Assembly (NCBI GenBank): GCA_009921165.1
Contig: RFYI01000008.1
Coordinates: 1-39,742, forward strand
DNA from: Actinomycetota bacterium
GTDB taxonomy: Bacteria; Actinomycetota; Actinomycetes; Actinomycetales; Microbacteriaceae
Length of the DNA: 39,742 nt
Reading direction: 5' to 3'
Below, piece by piece: positions 1 through 8,309 of the stretch (position 1 is the stretch's first letter; each line of letters begins with the position of its first letter). The notes below the pieces were generated by a model, which saw only the letters and a list, made by a program, of their open reading frames with translations, searched no databases and was not told the DNA's origin. The translations under genes were made by a program, and so were the position numbers.

Positions 1-20
1 CTGCGTAAGGTGCTTGAGGT

Positions 21-407
21 TTAGTCTCTGTTCTCACTGGTTGCTTGAACTACCTCTTTATTAAAGAGAGTGAAAAGAACAAGTACCGAAGGCACCGCTA
101 TGGCTAGCCCCCAGATGACATTTGCCTCAAACGTTCCAAACGCAATTGTCAATTGAATTAGTTGCCAGAACACTCCTGCACTTCTTGCCCAGCGCTTTTG
201 TTTTAGTAATGCTCTTGAGGCGAAGGTAAGCCATAGAGCTGCTCCTCCTGTTAAGACCACTAGTGCTGAGTCGGTGAGGATGGCTTTGGCTTCTCCTGAA
301 ACCATTGCCCAGAGTGTTATTCCGGTTAGGACATAGAGCACAATGGCTTCCAGCAGGTAGGCAATAGCTAGTCCCATCAGGGTGGTCCTAATCTGTGGCT
401 TACGCAT
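21..407 (-). CDS. Small integral membrane protein (Rv3217c-like position)
   Basis: A hydrophobic protein of about 128 residues with roughly four predicted membrane segments (for example the stretch AIAYLLEAIVLYVLTGITLW and the C-terminal VIWGLAIAVPSVLVLFTLF). The ORF track starts further upstream at a GTG. I prefer the ATG at 407, because the extra 26 residues look like untranslated leader and a -10-like TAGGCT sits 7 nt before this ATG. Its place next to whiB1 and pdtaS matches the small integral membrane protein Rv3217c of mycobacteria; this is a match of context and size, not of demonstrated homology. No catalytic motif is visible. Function unknown. Confidence 0.7.
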   Translation of the reverse strand: MRKPQIRTTLMGLAIAYLLEAIVLYVLTGITLWAMVSGEAKAILTDSALVVLTGGAALWLTFASRALLKQKRWARSAGVFWQLIQLTIAFGTFEANVIWGLAIAVPSVLVLFTLFNKEVVQATSENRD

Positions 408-414
408 AGATTCA

Positions 415-420
415 AGCCTA
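415..420 (-). promoter_or_regulatory. Candidate -10 of a leaderless promoter (TAGGCT)
   Basis: On the minus strand TAGGCT is followed by 7 nt and then the ATG at 407. It fits the actinobacterial TANNNT -10 pattern with transcription starting at or next to the start codon. No convincing ribosome binding site lies between. One of ten similar arrangements in the window. Confidence 0.4.
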
Positions 421-552
421 AATGGGTATTTACAAACCACGCTCGCTGTGGGAAAATTGACTAGTCGCGGTCGCGAATTAAACACTCAAAATGACCCGAT
501 TTCGTATTTGTTCTAGCAAATACTCCAGATTCGATCTAAGGAACATGAATAT

Positions 553-807
553 ATGGAACTGCCATGGCTAACAGAAGCTCGCTGTCGAACAGAAGACCCA
601 GAACTGTTCTTTCCAGTGGGAAATACCGGCCCAGCAGTAGACCAGATCGAACAAGCCAAAGCCATTTGCCGTGACTGTAAAGTTACCAACAACTGTCTTG
701 AGTACGCCATCAAAGAAAACCAGGATAACGGTATTTGGGGTGGCCTAAGTGAAGATGAGCGTAAGTCTTTGAAGCGCAAGTACGCTCGCGCTCGCAGATC
801 TGCTTAG
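553..807 (+). CDS. whiB1: WhiB-family Fe-S transcription factor, WhiB1-like
   Basis: An 84-residue WhiB-like protein. Four cysteines expected to bind a [4Fe-4S] cluster are visible at residues 11, 39, 42 and 48 (C-x27-C-x2-C-x5-C). They are followed by the family beta-turn GIWGG at residues 60-64 and a basic C-terminal tail (KSLKRKYARARRSA) for DNA contact. Members act with the primary sigma factor as redox or NO-sensitive regulators; WhiB1 is an essential NO-responsive regulator in mycobacteria. The start ATG is supported by AAGGA about 10 nt upstream. The gene converges on pdtaS with their stop codons overlapping (TTAG shared), the same neighbourhood as Rv3219/Rv3220c. Subfamily choice rests on length and context. 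Confidence 0.93.
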   Translation: MELPWLTEARCRTEDPELFFPVGNTGPAVDQIEQAKAICRDCKVTNNCLEYAIKENQDNGIWGGLSEDERKSLKRKYARARRSA

Positions 808-2285
808 TTAAAAGGAACCTCAAGAGAAACTGTTGTTCCCCCAGTTTTATCTGAGTTGAACTCAATTTTTCCTCTAAGTTCACCTTCAACCAGAGTCTTA
901 ACAATCTGAGTGCCTAAGCCTGATAGCACTTTGCCCTCGGCTAAGCCAATGCCATCATCGGCAACAGTGATAAACAACTTCTTGGACTTTCTCGTGGCAG
1001 TGACACTCAAGTGCCCAGTCTTATTGGCTAATCCGTGCTCGTAAGCATTGGTCACAATCTCAGTTAGAACAACAGCTAGCGGTGTTGCTATTTCACTGGG
1101 TAATCTTCCAAATTTACCGATACGTAGGTTTGTTACCTTGGCGTTATAGGCAGCTGCCAACTCCCCTACCAATGCAATGATGCGATCAAATACCTCATCG
1201 AAGTTCACATCCTGCGCTAAACCCTCGGAGAGCGAGTCATGCACTACAGCAATTGCTGCCACTCTCCTTTCTGCATCACTTAGAGCTTCCAAGGTCTCTG
1301 GTGACTTACTTCGCCTGCCCTGAATTCTCAAAAGACTGGCTACGGTTTGCAAGTTGTTCTTGACTCGGTGATGGATTTCACGGATGGTGGCATCTTTTGT
1401 GATTAGTTCACGTTCCTGCCTTCTAAGTTCAGTCACATCACGACATAACAAAATTGCGCCTGTGTTTATCGAGTTCTCATAAATCGGAATACTTCTAACT
1501 GACAGAGCTGCGTTATTGCCTTCGATGTCAGCTCGCCAAGCAACTTTTCCTGCAACTACGATGGGGAGATTCTCATCAACATTGGATCTTCCCTTATTGA
1601 GCGCTGCAGTGATTTCCTGTAGCGATCTACCTTCTAATTCAGTCTCTACTCCAAGTTTTTGAAAAGCTGACATGCCATTAGGTGAAGAGAAGACAACTTT
1701 GCTGTTGGCATCAATGTGAATTAGTCCATCGTTGACACGAGGTGCCCCTCTTCTTGGTGCGGACTGTGTCGAGAAAGCTGGGTAACTGCCATCAACCACC
1801 ATGTTGAGCAATTTGTCGCCAAGGTTATTTAGATTAATTCGAGTCTTGTTAGGTGCTGCCGCCTCACCAAGGTTGGTGTGTTTAGTGACAACGGCTATCG
1901 GCGAGGGAGTTACATCCGTTCCACTTGAAATATTTAGCCTTCTAAAAACTGGAACAGCGCTTAGACGTGCAGGAACACCCTGATACTTATCCGGTTCACC
2001 GTATTCAACAGACTTACCTGTTGTGAAAGCCTTGGAAACTAACTGTGCCCATGCTTTTTCCACTGGTTTACCAGTTATGTCTCTGTAAAACACAGTTGCA
2101 GCCGATGATGGTCTAGCGTGACCGGCTGCAATGAAGCCTTTCTTGCCGTCAGAGATCCACAGCACTAGGTCTGCAAAAGAAAGGTCAGCTATGACCTGCC
2201 AGTCGGCCATCAGGGCATGCAACCACTCAATGTCAGCTTCATGGCTCTGGCCATTTTGCTTCATCAGCTCTGAAAGTGTGGACAC
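804..2285 (-). CDS. pdtaS: PdtaS-type cytosolic sensor histidine kinase
   Basis: A 493-residue soluble kinase. The N-terminal ~150 residues match the GAF-like sensor of this family, a PAS-like domain covers about 185-290, and the HisKA_2 phosphoacceptor motif EIHHRVKNNLQTVASLLR lies at about 303-320. An HATPase domain follows with the N-box ...EIVTNAYEHG and the G-box DDGIGLAEG. No membrane segments are visible. In mycobacteria PdtaS phosphorylates PdtaR, an ANTAR antiterminator, in response to NO and copper; no pdtaR-like gene is present here. It starts with GTG directly after the TAG of the upstream ATPase gene (TAGGTG), so the two are likely translationally coupled. It converges on whiB1, with a 4-bp overlap. 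Confidence 0.92.
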   Translation of the reverse strand: MSTLSELMKQNGQSHEADIEWLHALMADWQVIADLSFADLVLWISDGKKGFIAAGHARPSSAATVFYRDITGKPVEKAWAQLVSKAFTTGKSVEYGEPDKYQGVPARLSAVPVFRRLNISSGTDVTPSPIAVVTKHTNLGEAAAPNKTRINLNNLGDKLLNMVVDGSYPAFSTQSAPRRGAPRVNDGLIHIDANSKVVFSSPNGMSAFQKLGVETELEGRSLQEITAALNKGRSNVDENLPIVVAGKVAWRADIEGNNAALSVRSIPIYENSINTGAILLCRDVTELRRQERELITKDATIREIHHRVKNNLQTVASLLRIQGRRSKSPETLEALSDAERRVAAIAVVHDSLSEGLAQDVNFDEVFDRIIALVGELAAAYNAKVTNLRIGKFGRLPSEIATPLAVVLTEIVTNAYEHGLANKTGHLSVTATRKSKKLFITVADDGIGLAEGKVLSGLGTQIVKTLVEGELRGKIEFNSDKTGGTTVSLEVPFN

Positions 2286-3230
2286 CTAAGAAAGTTTAGC
2301 CACGCTTCCGCTCGTACCGGAACCCGCTACCAACTGTTTTACTAACTGACCTATTGCTAGACGTGCTGGTGATGAGCGCTTAAGGAGAGCTAAGGGCAAT
2401 CCATTGAGGGTTGCTTTATCGATGTTTTGAGAATCCTCTGGGATAAAGCAGTCCACTCTTAGCTTTGCTAGGTCCAGATAAGTCTGTTCAATTTCGTCCC
2501 TAGCTCCAGAACCCAGAGTGGTGGTTCTAAATCTGTTGACTAAGACAAAAACCTGCGCGCTTGTCTTTAGCTCAGCCAGATACTCATTAGCAAGGATAAA
2601 TCTGTGAGCGGCAACGGGATCACAGCCAGAAATGAATACCAGTTTGCTGGCTTTAGCCAGGGTGCTTCGTAACAATTTGTCTCTAGAGAAGAAATCATGG
2701 ATAGCCAAAGTCGATGGGTGCACCACTGGTGACTTGAATTCGGTAGCCTGTGGTAAATCAAGCACCACATAGTCAACAAACCCAGCCAGCTGCTGCAATA
2801 GCCCTTCAAATCTCTCTGGAGTAACCTCTTGGAAACGATGAGCACCAATTAGTCCAGGCATGAATCTAAGTTCTTGCCTGCCCAGAGTAATTGACACTGT
2901 GAGTCGTTCAAACTCTTCCCTGGTGAAGCGCTGCTGCTCGGCAAGCCTTAGGCATGCAGATAATCCGGCTGGTGTGTCAACCAAACCTAAATACAGTGCA
3001 ATGGCGGGAGCTAGAGTATCGAGATCTATGAGCAAAACACTGTGACCGCCAAGAGCTAGTTCGGCTGCAATGTTGATTGCGATGGTGCTTTTACCAGGAG
3101 AGCCAGCTGGACCCCAGCAAGCAATTACCTGAACTGGGTAAACGGTAGCAGGCTCAAGAGGTTCCTTCGGTGTCTCAACAGCCGCTAGATGCCTTCTCCT
3201 GCCGCGTTGCCTCAAATCAACCGAAGTCAT
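2286..3230 (-). CDS. ParA/MinD-superfamily P-loop ATPase, CpaE-like
   Basis: A 314-residue cytoplasmic protein with a basic N-terminus (RQRGRRRHLA) followed by a MinD-type P-loop GPAGSPGKST at about residues 40-49 and a Walker A'-like LLIDLDTLAPA near 66-76. The Walker B-like VDYVVLDLPQ lies near 150. The signature lysine of the deviant Walker A (KGGxGKS/T) is replaced, giving AGSPGKST, although the catalytic GKS/T lysine is kept. The gene overlaps the preceding SAF-domain gene by 4 bp (ATGA) and abuts pdtaS. CpaE-like ATPases with CpaB-like SAF proteins usually belong to Tad/Flp pilus loci, but no CpaF, TadB, TadC or pilin gene is here. The role is inferred to be a membrane- or polarity-related switch; unproven. 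Confidence 0.85.
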   Translation of the reverse strand: MTSVDLRQRGRRRHLAAVETPKEPLEPATVYPVQVIACWGPAGSPGKSTIAINIAAELALGGHSVLLIDLDTLAPAIALYLGLVDTPAGLSACLRLAEQQRFTREEFERLTVSITLGRQELRFMPGLIGAHRFQEVTPERFEGLLQQLAGFVDYVVLDLPQATEFKSPVVHPSTLAIHDFFSRDKLLRSTLAKASKLVFISGCDPVAAHRFILANEYLAELKTSAQVFVLVNRFRTTTLGSGARDEIEQTYLDLAKLRVDCFIPEDSQNIDKATLNGLPLALLKRSSPARLAIGQLVKQLVAGSGTSGSVAKLS

Positions 3231-3868
3231 TGACTATCAGCTCTAACAGCAACCACAATTGATCTCTTTGTGATGGCCTGCACGACCGATCTAATCTCAG
3301 CGACAGAGACGCAGACTTCGATGGTTTGTGTGTTTTGACTAAATCCATCGGTAGCATTCTTGATGCTGATCAGTTCTCCGCTAGTGACTATTTGAACCGG
3401 AATTGAGTCTATTGAAGCACTCTGTTCAGCAGACCAAATATCAATTAGATCCCCTTTAGCGATGGACGACGACATCGGTGCTCCAAGGGCTAACACGACC
3501 GCTGAACAGTTCTGAAATCTCTCTGAGAGCAGCGAGCTCATCGGGATAAGCTGCCCCGCTGACAAAGGCGATTTTACGAAGAACTTGTTCTTACCTTTTG
3601 TTTCAGCAGTCAGATAACTGCTTCCAGTTTCTTGAAGATCTAGTTTTATGGTCGAAACTGTTGTGTCTGAAATAGGTGCATTACTGGCTAAGTCCATGGC
3701 TGCTACCAAATATGTTTGCCTGGAATCTTCGGTTGTCGAACTCACCAGCCATGAAGCTAGCGCCACAAGGGCTAGCGAAAATGAAATGAGTAATTTATTT
3801 CTTCTGGAACCTAAACGATTATTTAGTTTGATCGTCCGCTTACGTCTGCGCATGAATAAGGCCATCAC
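3227..3868 (-). CDS. SAF-domain membrane protein (CpaB/RcpC-like)
   Basis: A protein of up to 213 residues. A basic start (MRRRKRTIKLNNRLGSRRNK) precedes one membrane segment (LLISFSLALVALASWLV). An extracytoplasmic SAF-like domain follows (LVAAMDLASNAPISDTTVSTI...SPLSAGQLIPMSSL), then a beta-rich tail including AIAKGDLIDIWSAE-type sequence as seen in CpaB/RcpC proteins. The start is ambiguous: GTG at 3868, ATG at 3865 or ATG at 3853, none with a clear ribosome binding site. Its stop overlaps the start of the ATPase gene (ATGA), so the two proteins are probably made together. SAF domains in this setting are linked to pilus assembly or periplasmic binding; the substrate is unknown. Confidence 0.8.
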   Translation of the reverse strand: MMALFMRRRKRTIKLNNRLGSRRNKLLISFSLALVALASWLVSSTTEDSRQTYLVAAMDLASNAPISDTTVSTIKLDLQETGSSYLTAETKGKNKFFVKSPLSAGQLIPMSSLLSERFQNCSAVVLALGAPMSSSIAKGDLIDIWSAEQSASIDSIPVQIVTSGELISIKNATDGFSQNTQTIEVCVSVAEIRSVVQAITKRSIVVAVRADSQ

Positions 3869-3878
3869 TTTATGTTGG

Positions 3879-4361
3879 TCAAAGTTTCAAACGATTGCTC
3901 AATTTTTCCACAGCCACGTAGGAAATGTTTGACTCCGGAATCCAGCAAGAAACCCGGTCTTCTCTAAGAAAATTTACGCAGTTACCTAACTGGGACATTA
4001 CCTTTCCAGATAATCGCTTTTGTGCCAAACCTAGCTCTAAAGTTATTTCAATAAAGTGTTCAGTAATTACTTGGAGAAGCGTTGCCGGTGTCTCTAAGAG
4101 AGTTTGGCTATCAAGGTTATCTATGTGACTTACCTGATTGAGATTGATTGCCAGCCAATTGGAACTTGGTTGGTTCGTGGTGAATCCTCCAATAAAATTT
4201 GCTCCAAGAATTGGTCTGGCTAGATATTTAGTTGGAGAGCTATCTGCAAAGTTCACTCGCACTAACCCACAAACACCAGTCCGGTCATTAGTTTGAAGAC
4301 TAGTCTGGGTAGCAAAATAACCTTGGGCCTCTAGGTCTTCTAAGGTAGCTTCAATGTTCAT
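3879..4361 (-). CDS. Hypothetical protein, first gene of the SAF/ParA/pdtaS run
   Basis: A 160-residue protein I do not recognise. It begins MNIEATLEDLEAQGYF, contains a few scattered cysteines, and has no signal peptide, membrane segment or catalytic motif that I can see. It lies 10 bp upstream of the SAF-domain gene, so it is likely the first gene of a run ending in pdtaS. A -10-like AATAAT stands exactly 6 nt before the ATG with no ribosome binding site, suggesting a leaderless transcript. In related actinobacteria a small excisionase-type HTH gene often sits near this point; none is visible here. The long intact frame and operon position support a real gene. Confidence 0.65.
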   Translation of the reverse strand: MNIEATLEDLEAQGYFATQTSLQTNDRTGVCGLVRVNFADSSPTKYLARPILGANFIGGFTTNQPSSNWLAINLNQVSHIDNLDSQTLLETPATLLQVITEHFIEITLELGLAQKRLSGKVMSQLGNCVNFLREDRVSCWIPESNISYVAVEKLSNRLKL

Positions 4362-4367
4362 CTAACT

Positions 4368-4373
4368 ATTATT
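4368..4373 (-). promoter_or_regulatory. Candidate -10 of a leaderless promoter (AATAAT)
   Basis: AATAAT on the minus strand, 6 nt (AGTTAG) before the ATG at 4361. It lies in the 125-bp divergent gap between this gene and the DUF6459-type gene. No Shine-Dalgarno sequence is present. Confidence 0.45.
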
Positions 4374-4486
4374 TGAATTTTCACGATCGAAGAATTTTCT
4401 TATCCACAGCTCAATTTCAAATTAGGTGAAACCTCGTTCTTTCGGTAACTTATCTTTATTCATGCATGGGGGGAAGTTAGTCGTTT

Positions 4487-4915
4487 ATGTCTGTTTCATC
4501 TACCAGCCGAAGAAAAGTCCCCACTCCTTTTGATTCCGACGAGTACTTCGGCGCTCCACTAGTGACCTGCACTGACCTGGGAGATCCGATTCCAGTACTG
4601 GCATTTCTAGCCCAAGCAGTCATCGAAACCCTAGCTGGAATTAGAGATGTCGAGCAAAGCGCTAGATGGCTCACTGACGGGGTCTATCAACAATTGAAAC
4701 AGAAAGCCCTGGCTGCAACTCGAGTCAGGTCACAGAGCCAAATTAGGGAACTAAGACCAAACTTAGCCATCGGCAAGATCTCAAGTTTTAGCCCTGCCGA
4801 AGGAGTTATCGAAGGAGTGGTGATTGTTCACAACCGTGGCAGAGCTAGGGCTGTCGCAATTCGCCTAGAAGGTTACAACAATCGTTGGCGAGCTAAGAGT
4901 CTTGCCGTTCTTTGA
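4487..4915 (+). CDS. DUF6459/Rv-family protein next to secA
   Basis: A 142-residue soluble protein. The pattern AFLAQAVIETLAGIRDVEQSARWLTDGVYQQL followed by a short beta-rich domain (EGVIEGVVIVHNRGRARAVAIRLEGYNNRWRAKSLAVL) matches the actinobacterial Rv3231-type/DUF6459 proteins that sit beside secA. The fold of the C-terminal part resembles an SnoaL/NTF2-like half domain, but the role is unknown. A G-rich stretch (GGGGGGAAG at 4468-4476) precedes the ATG by about 10-12 nt, longer than ideal spacing. The gene is convergent with secA; the TGA and the secA stop abut with no room for a terminator. Confidence 0.8.
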   Translation: MSVSSTSRRKVPTPFDSDEYFGAPLVTCTDLGDPIPVLAFLAQAVIETLAGIRDVEQSARWLTDGVYQQLKQKALAATRVRSQSQIRELRPNLAIGKISSFSPAEGVIEGVVIVHNRGRARAVAIRLEGYNNRWRAKSLAVL

Positions 4916-7543
4916 TTACTTCTTGAAGAAAGAACTTCCCGCACCGTTATCTGGCTTCTGGTTGGTTGCCTTCACCTCTGCTGCCCCATCTTCACTTGGA
5001 GCACTAAAAGTCAGGTTAGCTAAGTTAATTTGCGGTGCAGGTGTTTCAACCTGAACATCTAAGTTGAACAAGAAACCTATTGACTCTTCTTTGATGCTTC
5101 CCATCATTTGAGTGAACATGTTGAAGCCTTCACGTTGATACTCCACAAGCGGATCACGCTGAGCCATCGCACGAAGACCAATTCCCTCCTTGAGGTAATC
5201 CATCTCATAGAGGTGATCACGCCACTTTCTATCAAGAACTGAAAGCACTACTCTTCTTTCAAGTTCATGCATAGGAGCTTCACCAACAGCGGCCGCACGC
5301 TTTGAATAAGCGATGCGTGCATCGGCAAGTATTTCTCTAGTCAACCAAGCTCTAGTAAGTTTTGCTCTAGTTCCAGCCTCAGTCAACACCTCATCAACTG
5401 TTAGTTCGATTGGATAAATTGTCTTTAGGTCTTTCCAAAGACTCTCTAGGTCCCAGTCAACGCCAGCGTTATCAATAATCTGCGAATCAACAATCGTGGT
5501 CACAACATCTTCAAGGAAGGTATCGACACGACCGGTCAAATCATCACCGGCGAGGATGTGTCTGCGATCTGAGTAAATAGCTTCGCGTTGACGGTTCAAC
5601 ACGTCGTCATACTTCAAAACGTTCTTACGAATTTCAGCGTTACGGGCTTCCACCTGTGATTGAGCAGAAGCAATAGCTTTGCTCACCACACCTGATTCAA
5701 TAGCCATGTCATCGGGCACGTTGCTTCGGTTCATTAGTGCAGCCGCTGCACCTGAGTTGAATAGTCGCATCAGATCATCGGTTAGCGATAGGTAGAACCT
5801 AGATTCACCCGGGTCACCCTGACGACCTGAACGTCCACGAAGCTGGTTATCGATACGACGGGATTCGTGACGCTCTGTTCCAAGCACATACAAACCACCA
5901 ACAGCCACAACCTTGGAAGCTTCCAGCGCTACTTGCTCCTTGGTCTTCTCGTAGGTTTCAGCCCAAGCACTTTCATACTCTTCAGGTTTTTCAACTGAAT
6001 CGAAACCGCGCTTCTGCAATTCCTCAAAGGCTAGATACTCAGAGTTACCACCGAGCATGATGTCTGTTCCACGACCAGCCATGTTAGTTGCAACAGTTAC
6101 AGAACCGAGGCGACCAGCCTGAGCCACGATGGCTGCTTCACGAGCGTGATTCTTGGCGTTTAGAACTTCGTGTCTTACTCCGCGCTTGGCCAGAAGCTTA
6201 GATAGATACTCGCTCTTTTCAACGCTGGTGGTTCCCACCAAGACTGGTTGACCAGTAGCGTGACGAGCAGCAATATCTTCAACAACCATGGCAAACTTCA
6301 CTGCTTCGTTCTTATAGATCAGATCAGACTGATCAATACGAACCATTGGCTTGTTAGTTGGGATTGGCACGACGCCTAGTTTGTATGTGCTCATGAATTC
6401 AGCTGCTTCCGTTGCGGCTGTTCCTGTCATACCGGAGAGCTTCTTGTATAGGCGGAAGTAGTTCTGCAAGGTGATGGTAGCTAGGGTTTGGTTTTCAGCT
6501 TTAACCTGAACCCCTTCCTTAGCCTCAATAGCTTGGTGGATACCTTCGTTGTATCGGCGACCTTCGAGAATACGACCGGTGTGCTCATCAACGATTAGCA
6601 CTTCACCGTTCATCACAACATAGTCTTTATCACGCTTGAAAAGAGCTTTAGCTCTTATTGAGTTGTTGAGGAAAGAAATCAGCGGAGTGTTCGCTGCCTC
6701 GTAAAGATTACTTATTCCTAGGTAGTCCTCAACTTTGGTAATACCTGGTTCCAAAATTCCAATGGTGCGCTTTTTCTCATCAACTTCGTAGTCAATAACT
6801 GGCTGAAGTTTCTCGGCAATCTTTGAGAACTCATTGAACCAACGGTTAGCCTCTCCAGATGCGGGACCTGAAATAATCAACGGAGTTCTAGCTTCATCAA
6901 TCAAGATCGAGTCAACTTCGTCGACGATTGCATAAAAGTGTTCGCGCTGAACTAGGTCTCCAGCGCTCTGCGCCATGTTGTCTCTTAGATAGTCAAAGCC
7001 ATACTCGTTGTTTGTTCCATAGGTGATATCTGCAAGATACTGCTCGCGCCTCTCGTCCGGTGCTTGGCCAGAAAGAATAATTCCAGTCGACATACCCAGA
7101 GCACGATAAACACGACCCATCAATTCACCCTGGTATTCAGCGAGATAATCGTTGGTCGTAATTACGTGAACACCTCTACCAGCAATGGCATTTAGATAGG
7201 CAGGTAAGGTGGCTACAAGAGTCTTACCTTCACCAGTTTTCATTTCAGCAATGTTGCCCAAGTGAAGCGCTGCTCCACCCATGATCTGAACGTCAAAGTG
7301 ACGCATGCCCAAAGTTCTTCTTGATGCCTCACGAACGGATGCGAAAGCCTCCGGAAGCAGGTCGTCGAGTGTTTCGCCGGCGATGTAACGCTCACGCAAC
7401 GATGCCGTCTCATGTAATAGGTCTTCATCGCTTAGTGCGATGAAGCTTTCTTCCAAGGCGTTCACCTGGGTGACTATAGAACGAAGTTTGGCAAGAATCT
7501 TGCCTTCACCAGTTCGTAGCAAACGATCAACTATTGATGCCAA
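4916..7543 (-). CDS. secA: Protein translocase ATPase SecA
   Basis: The motor that drives preproteins through SecYEG. About 875 residues, a full-length SecA. Visible in order: N-terminal RLLRTGEGK, the Q-motif region, Walker [10 protein letters not shown] (~101-109), the DEAD-like [20 protein letters not shown], the preprotein cross-linking domain, ATPase domain 2 with [11 protein letters not shown] and [19 protein letters not shown], then the helical scaffold/wing ([21 protein letters not shown]). The C-terminus ends SSFFKK without the zinc-binding cysteine tail. The ORF track begins at TTG 7555. I choose the TTG at 7543 (MASIVDRLL...), which has GGAG 6 nt upstream and matches the usual SecA start. 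It is downstream of the comF-like gene on the same strand; hpf, usually between them, is absent. Confidence 0.97.
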   Translation of the reverse strand: MASIVDRLLRTGEGKILAKLRSIVTQVNALEESFIALSDEDLLHETASLRERYIAGETLDDLLPEAFASVREASRRTLGMRHFDVQIMGGAALHLGNIAEMKTGEGKTLVATLPAYLNAIAGRGVHVITTNDYLAEYQGELMGRVYRALGMSTGIILSGQAPDERREQYLADITYGTNNEYGFDYLRDNMAQSAGDLVQREHFYAIVDEVDSILIDEARTPLIISGPASGEANRWFNEFSKIAEKLQPVIDYEVDEKKRTIGILEPGITKVEDYLGISNLYEAANTPLISFLNNSIRAKALFKRDKDYVVMNGEVLIVDEHTGRILEGRRYNEGIHQAIEAKEGVQVKAENQTLATITLQNYFRLYKKLSGMTGTAATEAAEFMSTYKLGVVPIPTNKPMVRIDQSDLIYKNEAVKFAMVVEDIAARHATGQPVLVGTTSVEKSEYLSKLLAKRGVRHEVLNAKNHAREAAIVAQAGRLGSVTVATNMAGRGTDIMLGGNSEYLAFEELQKRGFDSVEKPEEYESAWAETYEKTKEQVALEASKVVAVGGLYVLGTERHESRRIDNQLRGRSGRQGDPGESRFYLSLTDDLMRLFNSGAAAALMNRSNVPDDMAIESGVVSKAIASAQSQVEARNAEIRKNVLKYDDVLNRQREAIYSDRRHILAGDDLTGRVDTFLEDVVTTIVDSQIIDNAGVDWDLESLWKDLKTIYPIELTVDEVLTEAGTRAKLTRAWLTREILADARIAYSKRAAAVGEAPMHELERRVVLSVLDRKWRDHLYEMDYLKEGIGLRAMAQRDPLVEYQREGFNMFTQMMGSIKEESIGFLFNLDVQVETPAPQINLANLTFSAPSEDGAAEVKATNQKPDNGAGSSFFKK

Positions 7544-7575
7544 GTTAAGCTCCAAACGCTCATTCGGGGGATTCC

Positions 7576-8250
7576 TTACAATCTTAGACGAGAAGAGCCA
7601 AGGCTCTCCTGCCCTGTAAATGAGGGCTTTATTGGCCTTATTTGGGCAAATACACAGAAACCAACCACATTTACCCCCAAACCTTCTAAGGTCGCCCAGG
7701 CCTGACTAAGCGTAGCGCCAGAGGTATAAACATCATCAATTAGAACCACGGGCCTATTTTTGCCTCGCCAAACCCGTAAATCCGCCTTAAAAGCATCGAC
7801 CATGTTTTGCTCTCGCTCACTGAAAGACAATCCCACTTGGTCAGATCTGTTCCTAACTGAAAATAACAAGTTGCAAACCGATACTGCATCAATTCGCCTA
7901 GCGAGCTGCCTAGCCAAAAGCTCAGTGTGGGAAAAGCCCCTCTTTTTGAAGTTGGCAGGCGATGAGGGAACTGGCACCAAAACTACATCGCGATATTCAG
8001 CTGGCCAGTTGGATGCCATGAACTGCGCCATAAATTGCACGAGACTGGTTTGCCCTTGCTCTTTTACTGCATTCACAACTACGGATGATTGTGTTGAGTA
8101 ATAACAAAACGAATAACCAGAGATTGCTTTGTTACATATTTCGCTCCTAACTATGTCAAAAGCACTTGCACAACTTTCACACATGGCAGGGCCTACCCTC
8201 ATACACAAAATACATGGAGTTGGCAGTAAAAAATCTATGAGTTTGGACAC
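7576..8250 (-). CDS. ComF-family phosphoribosyltransferase-like protein
   Basis: A 224-residue protein with an N-terminal zinc-ribbon pair of Cys motifs ([15 protein letters not shown] at ~13-27) and a C-terminal type I phosphoribosyltransferase domain carrying the PRPP-binding motif [14 protein letters not shown] (~168-181). Also visible are [17 protein letters not shown] and [17 protein letters not shown], both typical of ComF proteins. ComF supports DNA uptake in naturally competent bacteria, but the family is widespread and its biochemical role is not settled; no other competence gene is in this window. It begins with GTG, preceded at 6 nt by CATAAT, which suggests a leaderless promoter. 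It lies between mtrB and secA on the same strand. Confidence 0.9.
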   Translation of the reverse strand: MSKLIDFLLPTPCILCMRVGPAMCESCASAFDIVRSEICNKAISGYSFCYYSTQSSVVVNAVKEQGQTSLVQFMAQFMASNWPAEYRDVVLVPVPSSPANFKKRGFSHTELLARQLARRIDAVSVCNLLFSVRNRSDQVGLSFSEREQNMVDAFKADLRVWRGKNRPVVLIDDVYTSGATLSQAWATLEGLGVNVVGFCVFAQIRPIKPSFTGQESLGSSRLRL

Positions 8251-8256
8251 CCAGTC

Positions 8257-8285
8257 ATTATGAACATTATGTTTTGATATTTAAA
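8257..8285 (-). promoter_or_regulatory. Candidate leaderless promoter of the comF-like gene
   Basis: On the minus strand TTTAAA (-35-like, 8280-8285), a 17-nt spacer and CATAAT (-10-like, 8257-8262, five of six bases of TATAAT) end 6 nt before the GTG at 8250. This AT-rich 59-bp gap lies where lpqB would normally be. Confidence 0.5.
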
Positions 8286-8309
8286 TTGAAAGTGCGTGAT
8301 TGTGAAAAA

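Noticed and set aside
4477-4674. Minus-strand 65-aa ORF overlapping the DUF6459-type gene
   Set aside because: Antisense to a gene with family support; no start signal.
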